Assembly (NCBI GenBank): GCA_029721435.1
Contig: CM056574.1
Location: 6,635,001-6,699,000 of the forward strand
Length of the DNA: 64,000 bases
Origin: Gymnothorax reevesii
Taxonomy: Eukaryota > Chordata > Actinopteri > Anguilliformes > Muraenidae
Reading direction: 5' to 3'
In this document: positions 34,101 through 46,470 of the stretch, in pieces
Layout of the letters: every line of letters begins with the position of its first letter
How positions within the stretch are numbered: position 1 is the first letter of the stretch
Made by a program: the position numbers and the translations under genes
The notes under the pieces: generated by a model
Database searches by the model: none
Seen by the model: only the letters and a program-made list of their open reading frames with translations
What the model was told of the DNA's origin: nothing

Positions 34101-35692
34101 GATGGGACTTATGTTTTTGATGGTGGTATTGTGCTGACAGGAAGTCTCTTCTGGTTAATCCATGTGAAAATCTCTGGCGATTCCGAACTAGAGCAGTAGT
34201 GTATGTTTTATGTTATGCTAAATATGAAATATTTTTTGAAAACAGCACAGTGGCTGAATATTCAGGCTTGTGGCGAGCAGGATGTGCTCATGTGCATCAC
34301 AGATGTGTGAGATTTATGACGCTGGGCTGCGCAAGAAAATCTGTCATAACCCGAGCCAACGAACCTGCACAAAATATCAAGGCTTCCTTTCAACTCAGGT
34401 CCAAAGCACAGCCGAGGGAGATTGATGTGTCCGTGTTTCATGAAGTGCATCAGAACTTCATGACCAGTGATAAAATATTTATGGCGTGAATCAAATGGAA
34501 GCCAAACCCAAAGACCTTTTTATCGTTAAATGGTATTTTTCCTGTAGCTAACGGCTTGATGCACGTCAGATGCGGTAGTTCCTTTCCGACGGTGAACAGC
34601 TGGTGGATTTGACAGAAAATGTCCAAGACTCTGCCAGTCTGGGACTTATCAAGTGGGACCTTAATGACCTGATCATGGTGATCAGCACTCTGTGTTGCAG
34701 AGAGAGTATTTTAACGGTCTGCCTTGTGTTTGTCCCGTTCCTGGTGGTTCGGTTGGATTTACTGTAGGAAACGATCAGCCCACTGGGACATGAGGAGATA
34801 AATTTAATTACACGGTGCAGCTGTCCTCGTGCTCCTGAACATCACCGAGCTCCTCTGCCGCTCTCCTCTGTCCAAACTCTTCCACATGTAGGTAACCCGC
34901 GGTCATATTCTCATTCATCAGTCTGATATTGAACCCAATTAGTTATGGTTTGGATCATGGGAGTGGGAGCTCATCCCAACGTCCAATGGGAGAGAGGCAT
35001 GCACTGGCCCATCCAATGGGGGAGAAGCAGCTACACACCCATCCAATGGGAGAGAGGCAGGTATTGGCCCATCCAATGGGAGAGAGGCAGGTACATACCT
35101 GTCCAATGGGAGTGAGGGAGGTACACACCTGTCCAATGGAGGAGAAGCAGGTGCATACTCATCCAATGGGAGAGAGGTAGGTAGACACCTTGTACTCAAA
35201 AGTCTGGTTGCGCTAATTTTACTCACCATTCACTCACACGCTCATCCCCTGCGCAGTTTTATAGTGGTGTGATTTTGTGCTAGCAGTATGAACGGATGCA
35301 CGCTCTTTAAAAAAATGTTCATTCTTCACAAGGTTTTATTCCTCTGTAAATTTCTGCCTTTTATTTTGTGTTTGTTACCCAGAAGCAGAGTGTGTGAGGG
35401 GGAATAAAAGCGAATGTGGGACGGCCTGAGAGTGTTTTTCGACACTACAGTGAGCCAGGAAGCTCATGTGCAGCACAGCTGGTGCATTCCTCCCTGTGAC
35501 TGGCTGCAGGTGGTGGCGGGGGGGCGGGGGGGGCGGGGGGGCGTCCACACTCCACACTCCACATAAATGCTCTTTAGCAACACTTCAGCTGCACATGTCA
35601 CATGTGCTGGATTTCTGCTCCGTGAGTGTGTCTGTGTGTGTGTACATATGGTAATGTGTGTGTGAGGGAGCGCATAGTTACCTCTGTTTGTG
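34101..35692. other. No gene; CCAAT minisatellite and G-rich tract
   Basis: No convincing coding exon. Contains the 30-bp repeat at 34976-35190, a G-rich tract near 35515-35542 and a GT-rich stretch near 35623-35668. Confidence 0.5.
34976..35190 (+). repeat. 30-bp minisatellite, about seven units, one CCAAT per unit
   Basis: Units begin near 34979, 35009, 35039, 35069, 35099, 35129 and 35159 and follow CC(A/T)(A/G)TCCAATGGGAGAGAGG. The CCAAT core is kept in all copies, while the half following GGCAGG varies. Confidence 0.85.
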
Positions 35693-36158
35693 TACACCCC
35701 CAATTCTGAAATAGTTGGGACAAAATGTAAATTGTGAATAAAATCAAAACACAATGACTTTCAAATCACACCAACCAGTATTTTATTCACAATAGAACAG
35801 AGACAACATAGCAAATGTTGAAACTGAGAAATTTTACAATTTTATCCGCAAAATGAGCTCATTTCAAATTTGATGGCAACCACAGGTCTCAGAAAAAATT
35901 GGGACAGGGGCCTGTTTACCATGGTGTAGCATCCCCTCTTCTTTTCAACACAGAGTGGAGGCGTCTGGGCATTGAGGAGACGAGTTCTTGAGTTTAGCCA
36001 TTGGAATTTGATCCCAATCTTGTTTAATACAGGCTTCCAGCTGCTGGAGAGTTTTGGGTCTCCTTTGACTGTCTTTTCATTTAATTATGCGCCAAATGTT
36101 TTCAATCAGTGAAAGATCTGGACTGCAGGCAGACCAGTTCAGCACACAGACTCTTCCT

Positions 36159-36935
36159 CTACAAAGCCACGCTGCTGTAATAGCTGCAGTATGAGGTTTT
36201 GCATTGTCCTGCTGAAATACACAAGGCCTTCCCTGGAATAAATATCATCTGGAGGGGAGGATATGTTGCTATAAAACCTTTTATATACCTTTCAGTGCTT
36301 TTTAAAACATGCAAGTGTCCCACACCATACGCATTAATGCATCCACATACCATCAGAGATGCTGGCTTTTGAACTGAACGCTGATAACAGGAGGGGTGGT
36401 CTTTCTCCTCTTTAGCTTGGAGGACACAACGCCCATGATTTCCAATAAGAATGTCAGATTTGGACTCGTCTGACCACAGGACACGTTGCCACTTTGCTAC
36501 AGTCCATTTTAAATGAGCCTTGGCCCACAGAAAACGGCGGCACTTCTGGATCATGCTCAACAATGGCTTCCTTATTGCACTATAGAGTTTTAGGTGGCAT
36601 CTGTGGATGGCACGGCGGACTGTGTTTACAGACAGTGGATTCTTGAAGTATTCCTGGGCCCATTTAGTAATGTCAGGGACAGAATCATGCTGTGACTGAT
36701 GCAGTGTCCTCTGAGGGCCCGAAGATCATGGGTATCCACTGAAGGTCTTCGGCTTTGTCCCTTACGCACAGAGATTTTTCCAGTTTCTCTGAATCTTTTG
36801 ATGATGTTATGCGCTGTTGATGATGAGACTTTCAAAGCCTTTGCAATTGGATGTTGAGGAACATTGTTTCAATAGTATTCCACAATTTTTTTTACGCAAG
36901 CCTTCACGGGTTGGAGAGCCTGTGGCCATCTTTAC
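36159..36935 (-). pseudogene. Tc1 transposase pseudogene
   Basis: Fragments [39 protein letters not shown] and [15 protein letters not shown] match the intact 335-aa copy, but are spread over different frames with small indels. Confidence 0.85.
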
Positions 36936-36959
36936 TTCTGAGAGACTCAACCTCTCTAA

Positions 36960-38661
36960 AGCTTCAGTCCCACTGGGCATTTTTTGCCTTGGCGACTTAC
37001 TTCCAATGGAAATTGATACACCTCGGGAGGCGTCGGATACAAGTTCCCCGATGTCACGGCATGCGAGCCATCTGGAACCATCAGGAGAACTGCGAAAAAT
37101 GCTTGCATTGAAATTTTTACTGATGTGTTCCCAACGTTTTATTGGGAAAACAGGCTGGGGAGGCAACGCCGGAGCTTTCCAGAGCTTCGGCAAAATATTG
37201 TTTTCCCCGAGGCATCCCCGAAGCATCGATGATGTCTCGCAGGTGTCAGGGGACCTTCAGGAATATTTGAATCTTCTGCAACCTTTTGGTGACACATTCC
37301 CAATGTTGGGGTTGCATCACCGAAAAGTGCATTCTTCACATGGCGCTGATTAGCTGGATTTTGCATTCGTGCACACTATAAGTTCATTTCATACAAGTTC
37401 ATGCCAGAGAGAGAATGATGCTGAGCCCAGAATGTGCATATATTATAGTGTAGCCAAGCATGGTTATTTTTTTAATGTTTTGTCCGGGCACCAGGTCATC
37501 TGTTAGACCAAAATAAATTAGTTGTGTTCAGCTCCATAACAGTATCTTATGGAAAAACTCTTAAACAAAACCATGAGAAAGTAAATAACTTGAATTATAC
37601 CGACAAAGAAAGATACACTTCCGTTTGCTCAGATCGTAACATTATTTACATCAAGAGAAAAAATTAACAGGTTAAGGGAAAAAAACACATTTATCCGCGG
37701 AAAATAAATAACCGAAATGGCTGGCCCTGGCCTAGACACCTGCAAGAAAACTAAATATGTGTATACAGCCTCTTAGTAAAGAAAAAAAAATAATTGATTA
37801 ATTTCTAAAGGAAAAGATTGGGCCGCTGCAGTACAGATTTTAACAACCAGATGCGCTTGCCAGACGCAAGTCACAGTCAGCTAAATAAAGCAATGTCCGA
37901 CAGCCTTCTCATTGTCAAACAAACTTCAATTATATACCCAAATTAAGTGAAAAAATTATGGAAATTGTAAAAATAAAGGCTAGAAGGGGAATATGAGAGG
38001 GGGAATCACTGTTCAGAGTAACTCTCGGCAGAGTAAGTGGAGTGAATGCGAGTGATGAAAAAAAAAAGAAAGTTTTAATTCGGCGATATCAGTTTTTGCG
38101 GTGGGATGTTACAGGGACGCACAGGGAGGTCAGAGGATTTTTCAGTAAAAAAAAAAGTTCTTTCCCAAACCCTGCTTGGCATCTCCCACTGGATTCCCAT
38201 CCAAACTGTTGGATAATTATAGAGGCTGGTTGCACCTTGTCGTTCTCTACAGTATATACCTCCCCAATAACCTTTCCCCGAGGCACCTGGGATGGTTCAC
38301 AAGTACTCACCGATGCATCCCCTAATCTTTGGGGATATTCCCCCGATGATGTTTCAAATTCGGGGAAGCTCCGGTGCACCTTCGCCGATTATCGGCGGGG
38401 TACCCCAGTGCTTTCTCAAGCATCGGGATCTATCCCCGATGTTTCACAGGCATTGTTCGGGGGACATTCCCACAAGCTTTGTGACAATAGCCAAAGCATC
38501 AGTGACCGTTCACCGGACCATTCCCGATGCCTAATAAGTGCAGTTTCTAATGGGATTACTCCTTTTTTTTTGGCAAAAACATCGGGAGCACCAGGAGCAA
38601 TCTGGAGAAAATTTGTCTATTTCCACATCGCCGATGATTTTTCCCCAGTAGGACCTAAGCG
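36960..38661. mobile_element. Non-autonomous DNA element nested in the Tc1 copy (TAA duplication)
   Basis: Comparing with the uninterrupted Tc1 copy at about 27450-27485 defines the insertion exactly. TAA at 36957-36959 is repeated at 38662-38664. The ends are imperfect inverted repeats: GCTTCAGTCCCACTGGG, and GCTTAGGTCCTACTGGG as reverse complement of the right end. A 3-bp TAA/TTA duplication suggests PIF/Harbinger, but no transposase is encoded and the superfamily is an inference. The interior carries many CCCCGATG / CATCGGGG-like words in both orientations. Confidence 0.75.
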
Positions 38662-38957
38662 TAAGACGCCCCTTTTATCGCCAATCATGTTACACACCTG
38701 ATGCCAGTTAACCTAATTACTTGCTAAATGTTCTTTCAGCTGCATCTCTTATTAATTGCTTTTTCAGCCCTTTTTTGCATGTGTCCCAACTTTTTTGAGA
38801 CCTGTTGCAGCCGGAAAATTTGAAATGAGCTCATTTTTTGGACAAAAATGTAAAATGTCTCAGTTTCAACATTTGAAATGTTATCTATGTTCTATTGTAA
38901 ATAACATATTGGCTCATGTGATCTGAAAGTCATTGCATTTTGATTTTATTCACAATT

Positions 38958-39033
38958 GAAGCACCTACTACTAAAACCCCATAAGTCACACTTGACTTGA
39001 CTTGACTTGTGGGGTTTTAGAAATCAGTGCTTC
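38958..39033. mobile_element. 76-bp near-perfect palindrome inserted in the Tc1 terminal repeat
   Basis: It starts GAAGCACCTACTACTAAAAC and its right end reads, in reverse complement, GAAGCACTGATTTCTAAAAC; CCCCA and AAGTCA follow in both arms, with three TTGACT-like words at the centre. AATT flanks both sides (38954-38957, 39034-39037). The equivalent site of the other Tc1 copy lacks it. Confidence 0.75.
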
Positions 39034-39074
39034 AATTTGCACATTGTCCCAACTATTTCGGAACTGAGGTTGTA

Positions 39075-41008
39075 TGTATACTGTATTTGTGTGTGTGTCC
39101 GTGCATGTGTGCATGTGTATATGTTTATGTGCAGTATGGTATTTTGCCATGACAAAGCCTCAAATAAAGCCCTTTATTAAAGCCCTATTTCACTCCTGGG
39201 ATCTTATTAAAAATTTCAGGAACCAGGAACTGATTTTCCCTGCTGGAGAAGCAGGGATGTGTTCGAGTTCAGTGGGGGATTAGTTTGTACACTGCGCTCC
39301 GGCCGAATGCCGTTTCCTCCCTGGCCCCGCCCAGGACAGAACAAAGCCCGCATCCCCTTTGTCTCTGCACACAGGAAGTGACACGCCGGAGATCAAACTG
39401 AAAGAGACAGAGATCTGGGGCAGCCCTGGCTGCTCGTGTGGAACCAGACTCTCGCTGTCTTTGAAAGTGACTTTTCAGTCCGTACTTTTACTCTCGTTCT
39501 ATTTAAATCTCCCAAGCCGCGTAATTTCACATTTCTCTGTATTATCTTTGCTTTGGCATTTGTATCGTTTTTGCAGTATTGGCTGACTGTCTTTTTTTCC
39601 ATTATTATTTTACTGTATATTTTTGCCATCGGTCTTCTCATTATACACTTGAAAGGTGCGTATCGTGAAAAATACAACAACCACACCATTATCACCAGTT
39701 ACAACAACAATAAAATCATTGCAATAATAATTATAATATTAGTCATAAGAAGCAGGAACTGTTTGTCTCTGTGAAGAAAACGTGATTATGCCTCCCCCAG
39801 GAGAGAGGGGAGACATGCGGTTTCCTGTCCGCATCGGCGTTTTCACTGTTTCTGGCTTGTCGCTCAGAAAATGTTTACGATATTTACATCAAACCTCGCA
39901 CACTCTTTAAATATTGTGTAGATGCGCCTTTTACTGTCTGTGAACATCAGTGACGGGGGGCTGCATTGGGGTGGGGGGAGACATTTGTATTTTTGCCTTA
40001 AAAACAGTCTCTAGTTAAATATACTGAATTTCCAAAAGTGGTTGTCCTCACTTCCTGAACTCAAAGCTTTTCATTTTGAGATTTTTTTTTTTGGACAGGA
40101 AGCACGGAGCACCTTGCAGGCCGACGCCCTCCCTCCCTGGGTCCAAAACCCCTCGACCCCCCCCAGCCCTCACCCGGTACATAAAGGGGAGTTCCTGCTG
40201 CTAGGAGACAATCGCAGAGAGTCCAGAAGAATCTGCCAAGTTCAAAGAGGGAGCCGCGGTCTGGGCCCTTACACGGCAGCTTTAAAGCCTCCCGCTGCCG
40301 CGATTATCCGGGGCGGATTTCGCCGGGATTGAAGCGGGATTTTGGGGAATATCTCCTGCACCACTCCACTGACTTCAGAGGCCTCCTGAAAAGGGAGAGG
40401 ACGGACTCTTTAATTAGAAACATGTCGGCTCTTTTTTTTTTTTAATCTCGCGACAGATACTTTATTGAGAGCCCCTGACAAAGGCCCCCGGGGGGGGGAC
40501 AAAGGCTGTCCTAATACCCCTTTGATCACAGAATTGCCTTTGTGTCTCCCAGCTGTGGCGCATTCTTCCACTTTTGTGTAAACGTGTAATTAGCGGGACG
40601 ATTCACTCCCGCTAAAGTCGCTCAGATACCCCGTGGCCGCGTATCACATGACCCCGCCGTGGTTTTTTCTATTCTCTGTGCGCTTAAACTAGCATTCGGT
40701 CACTCAGTCGTTCAATCACATATACATTCATTACTACTTTGTGGTATGGAGTACAATGGCTTGTGGGCGGTGATGCAGTTTCAGTTTATCTTGCCGTGTC
40801 TCAGCAGTACTGCTACATACACTGGGCCAATGAAGGGTCTCCCTCAGCACTAGGTCGTCACATGGTAGTATGGAGATAGTTTTGCCATTTCTGCAATAAT
40901 TCTGACCATTGTGAGTTCGCTACTCATTGATTGAACACAAAACTGTAGTATTCTCAACACAATCCCGGATATAAGTGGATTTCATTTTTTTTGACTTGAC
41001 TTTAAACA
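39075..41008. other. No identified gene; CpG-containing block at about 39290-40340
   Basis: Contains GC-rich sequence (for example 40120-40330) and homopolymer runs. ORFs here have no recognised motif. It could be a promoter or CpG-rich unique region, but nothing decides this. Confidence 0.4.
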
Positions 41009-41366
41009 TTAAAGGACCTGTGTCGCGATTACTGCTCATGCTCAGAACTTACATCTCAAGAAAGTGAATCTGCTTGACTGCAAGTCAAAATCTGACTCCA
41101 TCCATGCCAATCTGTCTTTGTTTTGCATTGTATTTGTATAATTTATTTACTCTGGCATTATGGTTTTTATATTAAAGGGCATCCAAAGTCGATTCCCGTT
41201 GTTTTTGTTTAACGGCCAATCAGCGAGCCGCACCTGCGTGAACGAAGAGAAATTGAAGGATTATCTACACATGGACACAAAACATTGGTTTATATGAATG
41301 AAATTGGTCATGTGACAATGCAAGATGTTGTGAGCATGTGCAGTAATTGTGACACAGCTCCTTTAA
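41009..41366. mobile_element. TTAA-flanked MITE, about 350 bp
   Basis: TTAA at 41009-41012 and 41363-41366 bracket inverted ends: AGGACCTGTGTCGCGATTAC on the left, AGGAGCTGTGTCACAATTAC as reverse complement of the right. Similarity continues through TGCTCATGCTCA / TGCACATGCTCA. A TTAA target fits Kolobok or piggyBac-type elements; no ORF is present. Confidence 0.75.
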
Positions 41367-43734
41367 ATCAGAACAGTCACTTTTATTTTTTACAGTGAAG
41401 AATGTAGTGATGGCGTTGCTTACCGCAGAGTTAAATTGGTCTTAAATTTACCAAAACACAGATCATAATTTTAACACCGATTAATTTCGAGATTATGTGG
41501 CAAAACACGTCTGATTATACACAAAGAAGTGAATATTGTGGGGGGAAAATACTGATTTAATGAAGTCTTATTCCACTTAATTCATCTTTTGTCCTTAGCT
41601 GTGATGTTTATGGAAAGTACAATGCAGTCACGTGTGCAAGAGCTGAGTTTTAGCTGATTTTAATAGCCAGAGGAGAAGGGGAGGTTGGTTGTTTTGGCTA
41701 CCCCTCTGCGTTTAGTCTGGAGCGGATTTAACTGCAGCTGCCCAAATCTCTTTCCTGTTGTGCCCTCCAGTAGATCTGACAAAGTATGGGAACATGACTC
41801 CGGTGTGGCATGCAACACTTCCTGGCGTATAATTCATCCCAGCCGTCCTCAACTCCTCCAATAAATGACCAATCCCAGCACAGCTGTGATTGGGATGCTC
41901 AACAGTGTCCAGATTTGTGTAATTAAGAAACTCATTTGCAAGACATGCCAGCTTTTTGAGCCACTCTGAGGGGGAGGCACGGGAGTGGGGAATTCTGGGA
42001 TATGGAGACTCCCCCAAGGCCAACTGGAACACTTCCTGTTTATCTGCCTTTTATGTCAGGGGACTGAGGTAATGACATATTCCTCCCAGTGTGTGTGTGT
42101 GTGTGTGTGTGTGTCCACTTGTGTGTGTGCTGGCTAATGAAACAAACAAAAAAAGACTCGTCATTGCGCCAGAATGCATGTAACAGTGTGAAAAAACATG
42201 CAACCATTCATTGAAAATTCAAATAAACATTATATGAAATGAATTAAATTACATCAGTATTGTTTGGCACAAAGTTAGATTGTTTTCCATAATTTAAATT
42301 CATCAACAAAAAAAGACTTTTTTTTCATTTCACAGGGAAGCGTATGCTTGCTCTAGGTTCTGAAATGCTTTCCCAGTGGAGAGTTTTGGTCCAAGACACT
42401 GACCGCGATACGGGAAGTTTTTCATTTATGCAAATTTGCTTTTGTATAACTTTGAAGATAATATTGCAAGGACTATTAAGCTTCTTTTCATGAGCTTTTG
42501 TATCCAGTAAGCTTTTGTAAAGCCAGTATTAGACTGAGATGTGGCCATCCGAGATAGGCCGTAGTAACTGGAGTTAAAGTTTATGTTTTTCAGTCGAGTT
42601 TGTCCAGGCAAATTTCAGGTGGAGCTTGTTAGATTGACTGCTATTTTATTTTACACCACTGGTTTAATATTAAGGAAAGCCCCCAATGCACCCAGACTGA
42701 CCTAAACTTCATGTAATAACAGGGGAAAGTCTTCGTTAATCTCCAAAACACTCAGTAATCTAAATACACCTGCTATTACAGAAACACCATTTATACATAC
42801 CATTTCTTTTCCTGAAATATGTTTCAGGATTAAATAAATTTAGAGAGATTAATAGTCCCCATAACACAGTAATCAAGCACCATGAGAATATACTTTCCAT
42901 TTTGCAGCATTAAATAATGATTTACTGTCTTTCAAAAATGGTTTTAATGGGCACAAGTTCAGCCATTCTTGACATAATTGATTCACGAATAATTAACAAA
43001 ATTCATGAAACCAATTTACCATCTGCCGGCCATCAATATATCACCTCCATATTAGACGCTCGTAACGTAATAAACGGCCTCATGAAGCTAATGTGCGTCT
43101 TTAGGTGTTCACGGTTTATCTTAAGTAATTGGCTCTACTCTTTACAAGACGAACCCGGAGGGTGAAGTTTACGGTTCACTGAATAACGCTGCATTAAGGT
43201 TTAAAGAGCAGCCTCCAGACTAGAGCACTTATAGGAAGTGGCTTTCTCATTAGTTCTGATTCGTGATAAATGCCACTGCACTGAATTTAGATTAAACACA
43301 ATTATTAATATATACAAACTGGTGTAAAATTACAAAAAAAAAAAAAAACCTTGCTTAAGTGGAGGCCATAAAAAAAGAGTTGGTTAGCATTCTTCACATT
43401 TCAATTTTCAGGGGTGGGCGGGAGGTTTTAAAAATGTTTTTTTTTTATTTATAACGATAAAAATTTGAGATTCAAATGGCGCAAGTAATCCAAATCACAA
43501 ATACAAGTATTAAGATGCTCAAATCTGCCTAACCCATAGGAAATGCAGCAATTGAAAGCTGAACAAATGATCGGCCGCATGAACAGTGACACTTAACCTT
43601 TTTCTCACTTTTTTTTGGTGTGACTTTTACTGATTTTTTTCTAAAAAAAAAAAAAAAATAAATAAAAAATAAACCAAAATTGTAGGCAAGAGGGTTTTCC
43701 TGGGGTGGGCAGGAATGATAACAGACTAATTTTA
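41367..43734. other. No identified gene; candidate conserved noncoding sequence
   Basis: Includes a (GT)n at about 42092-42113. The tract 42930-43170 has homeodomain-like TAATTA words and balanced composition. The open stretch 41712-42032 (minus) has no recognised domain. Confidence 0.4.
42092..42113. repeat. (GT)n microsatellite
   Basis: A pure GT dinucleotide run of about eleven units. Confidence 0.85.
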
Positions 43735-44235
43735 TTTTAGGTAGCCCAACGGTATAGAGGCTGTTTTATGCTGTGGAAACATTTTTTGATGCAGTCTACG
43801 TCCGCTTGTCCACTTAGAGTGAGATCGACACAAATCAATACAAAGCAGTGTCATGTGATCACCTTCGCCCTGTGGTAAAAACGCTTCCCTCTTGACGAGA
43901 GTGGTCTCTTTCAGGATGACAACGCCCCCTCCCGCAGGGTACGAGGGGTCACTGAATGGTTTGATGGGTAGGAAAACGATGAAAATCATGTTCTGTGACA
44001 TCACAGTCACCTGACTGGACCCTGTTGAACTCCTGCGGGATATTTTGAACCGGCAGGTAAGAAATCTATCGACCCACCCTCATCAAAACGCCAACCAGGG
44101 GATATCTCTTGGAGGAATGGTGGTCTGTACCTCCTATAGAGATCCAGAGGTTCGCAGAATCTATGCCAAGGCCCACTGAAGCTGAGCTGGTGCAACTTGA
44201 CGACCTAAAACCTCTCGATTTTTTCCATAATTTAT
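43735..44235 (+). pseudogene. Tc1-like transposase relic
   Basis: Broken plus-strand frames recall the catalytic and C-terminal parts of a Tc1 transposase: a segment reading SFQDDNAP-like at about 43905-43930, EWFDG near 43955, then LLEEWWSVPPIEIQRFAESM at about 44110-44170. Frameshifts and stops are frequent. Terminal repeats were not found. Confidence 0.6.
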
Positions 44236-46349
44236 CACATCTGCGCATGGGCATATACTGTGTTTAGCTGGGCGTGTTCATATTTACACTGTCGGTTCAC
44301 TTGTTTTGTTTGCAACATGTGAGGATCAGGGAACCATTCTTCATATTTTGAAGACAAGCACTAAATGATGTCACCGCTCAGATAGACGCCCCCTGGTTCT
44401 TATGTAATGAGGATAACGTTTAGACCGGAGTCTTTGGAGGACGATAAAGAATAGCTTCCCGTCATGTTAAATTACCGGCGCACATAGCGCACTCCATTAT
44501 GACTGAAGTCTCCGGAAACTGCTCTGCAGTTGAGGAAATCGTTTTGTGGCCGCGCCAGCTGAGAGAGCCGTGACCTTCGACCTTTTCTGGGGGGAGGACA
44601 GACAGTGTGCGGAGATGGGGTTGGACGGCTACATATTTTTAGGTGAATGATGAGACTCCGCTCTGTTCCTCCGCCGTTGTTGGCTCGTTGTCGGGTTCCT
44701 GCCAATCCGAGGCTGTGAAATTCTCACGTGATTGTGGAAAAATCTGTCGCCGGCCAGAATCCGATGTCACAATTGCATTTCTGCCTCCCTCGCGCATGGG
44801 AATTTTATAGTCATTTCATGTTTAATGCTAACAGGATGGCAAGACCTGCTTTTTTTTAATACCTGTAACCAATCCTTCAACTGCATTTTCAGTTAAAATG
44901 AGAGCACCGCGTGGTTCGACGCGCGTCAGTCGCTCTACTGCATCGGCACATGAATAAATTGAGTTTGAAATAATTGTCAGCCTATTTAAATTCTTACTGG
45001 TTAAGCTTTTTAGAAAGATGCAATTACTTCATCTGTTTGGTATTTATGTAATTTCTTTTATTATGGATACTCTGAAGGGAGGTATACACGTTTGATTTTT
45101 TTTTTTCATTTTCACATGAACGTTAACACATGCTGTATGTCATTTTATCTCCGAAACAGAGTGTTCAGGGCCATTATGGATTCGCCTTCAACACCTCTGC
45201 CAATGTATCTGTGTTAGTGCTGTAACGAGAACAATTTTCATAGGAATCACATGAAACTTCCTACATTCCTTCCTGGTGTGTAGAGGACGAACCCTGCTAA
45301 TCTGAACTGAGGTCAGTCCCCGGCACCAGACAACTACAAATGCTAATATCCCATTGCTGCCATTCCTCCACCTGCAGCTAGAGGGTGCTAAAGCTAAGAA
45401 TGAATATTTCCTGCTGAGTGAGAGAAGATTTCAGTGGGAAATAAAGTTACTGCTCATTGACACAGGTGTGATAACTAGGACTCATTCAACATAAGTTCAG
45501 CCATTTATTTCTAACTTCCAAGAACTCGGCCATCATTTTTGACACATTAGTTCTGTCTCTTAGGGTGACATTTTGCATAATCGTGGAGCTTGGATACAGA
45601 TACGGGGGTCGACTTCTATTTTCTCATCTTTTTTTCCACCTCTGATCTCACAGCTGTGGAAGCTGGTTTTCTGCAGAATCTCTAATTCTCACTTTGAAAA
45701 AGTAAATTGGGGATTCAGTAGCAAATATTTAGCGTTAACAACTTGTTTCAGGACATTCTCTGATCTTCACAATTCTCTAACCTCAGTTGGAGCACTGTCT
45801 CCTCTCAACTCATCACAACTTTCAATACAAGTTCATTTTGGAAGAACGATTTTGTTTGTGCATTGAGGTCGGGCTTCCTTTGGTCAGGGAGATGAAATAA
45901 GACGAACTGCTATTTGGCTGAGATGCCAGCTGGGCCCTTCCGAAATGTTTCATTATGTCCAGCTCAGTGGGTCTCTTCTGACCCAAACCAGACCACACTG
46001 GGCCTTTTCATCAGCGGAGAAGAGAAAAGGTATAGTTATAGGTATAGTTCAGCCACAACCCCCTTAGATGAACACACAATTAAATACTTGGTTGACTGCT
46101 CTCTCTGTCTCTCTCTCTCACACACATACACACACACACAGAAAACCCTTAAGTTCCTATTTGCTGTTATATTTAGCATTTCCTCAGGTCTGCAAGATTC
46201 CTGTGGTCAATTGAGATGAAGGAACAATCAAATAAATGTCCTTTTCAATAAAGTTGTGTCCCGCAGGACAGCAGCAGCTTGATTAAAACCTGCTACCAGT
46301 GTCTCAGAGGTTTATAAGACCCACAACGGATGGTGAGACCAGACTGCAT
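44236..46349. other. No identified gene
   Basis: Unique-looking sequence. 44380-44790 is richer in CpG than its surroundings and could be regulatory. Nothing coding is supported. Confidence 0.4.
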
Positions 46350-46470
46350 AGCCAATAGTAAGGTAGAGGGATGTTTTTGTTGGCTAATTCAAATGCTGAG
46401 GGTTGCTCCATTTAGCCAATTGAAATGCAGAAGGATGCTCTGTTTAGCCAATTGAAATGCAGACATGCCC
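46350..46470 (+). repeat. Short tandem repeat, about 34-bp unit, four copies
   Basis: Units share TTTAGCCAATTGAAATGCAG and end GGATGCTCTG; the first two copies are more diverged. Confidence 0.6.

Larger units (their letters stand above)
35693..39074 (-). mobile_element. Second copy of the 26177-type Tc1, interrupted by two insertions
   Basis: The ends start TACACCCCCAATTC and TACAACCTCAGTTC (reverse complement of right end) and the body aligns closely to 26177-27799. The transposase on the minus strand is broken: an N-terminal piece is recognisable from MATGSPTREGL at about 36927, and [24 protein letters not shown] remains near 36480-36563. A 1.7-kb insertion (36960-38661) and a 76-bp palindrome (38958-39033) are nested inside. 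Confidence 0.9.

Noticed and set aside
38042..38701. 219-codon plus-strand ORF
   Set aside because: It lies within the nested non-autonomous element, has no recognised domain and spans its border into Tc1 sequence; it is probably fortuitous.
41712..42032. 106-codon minus-strand ORF
   Set aside because: No recognised motif, no convincing splice context; listed only as unannotated sequence.
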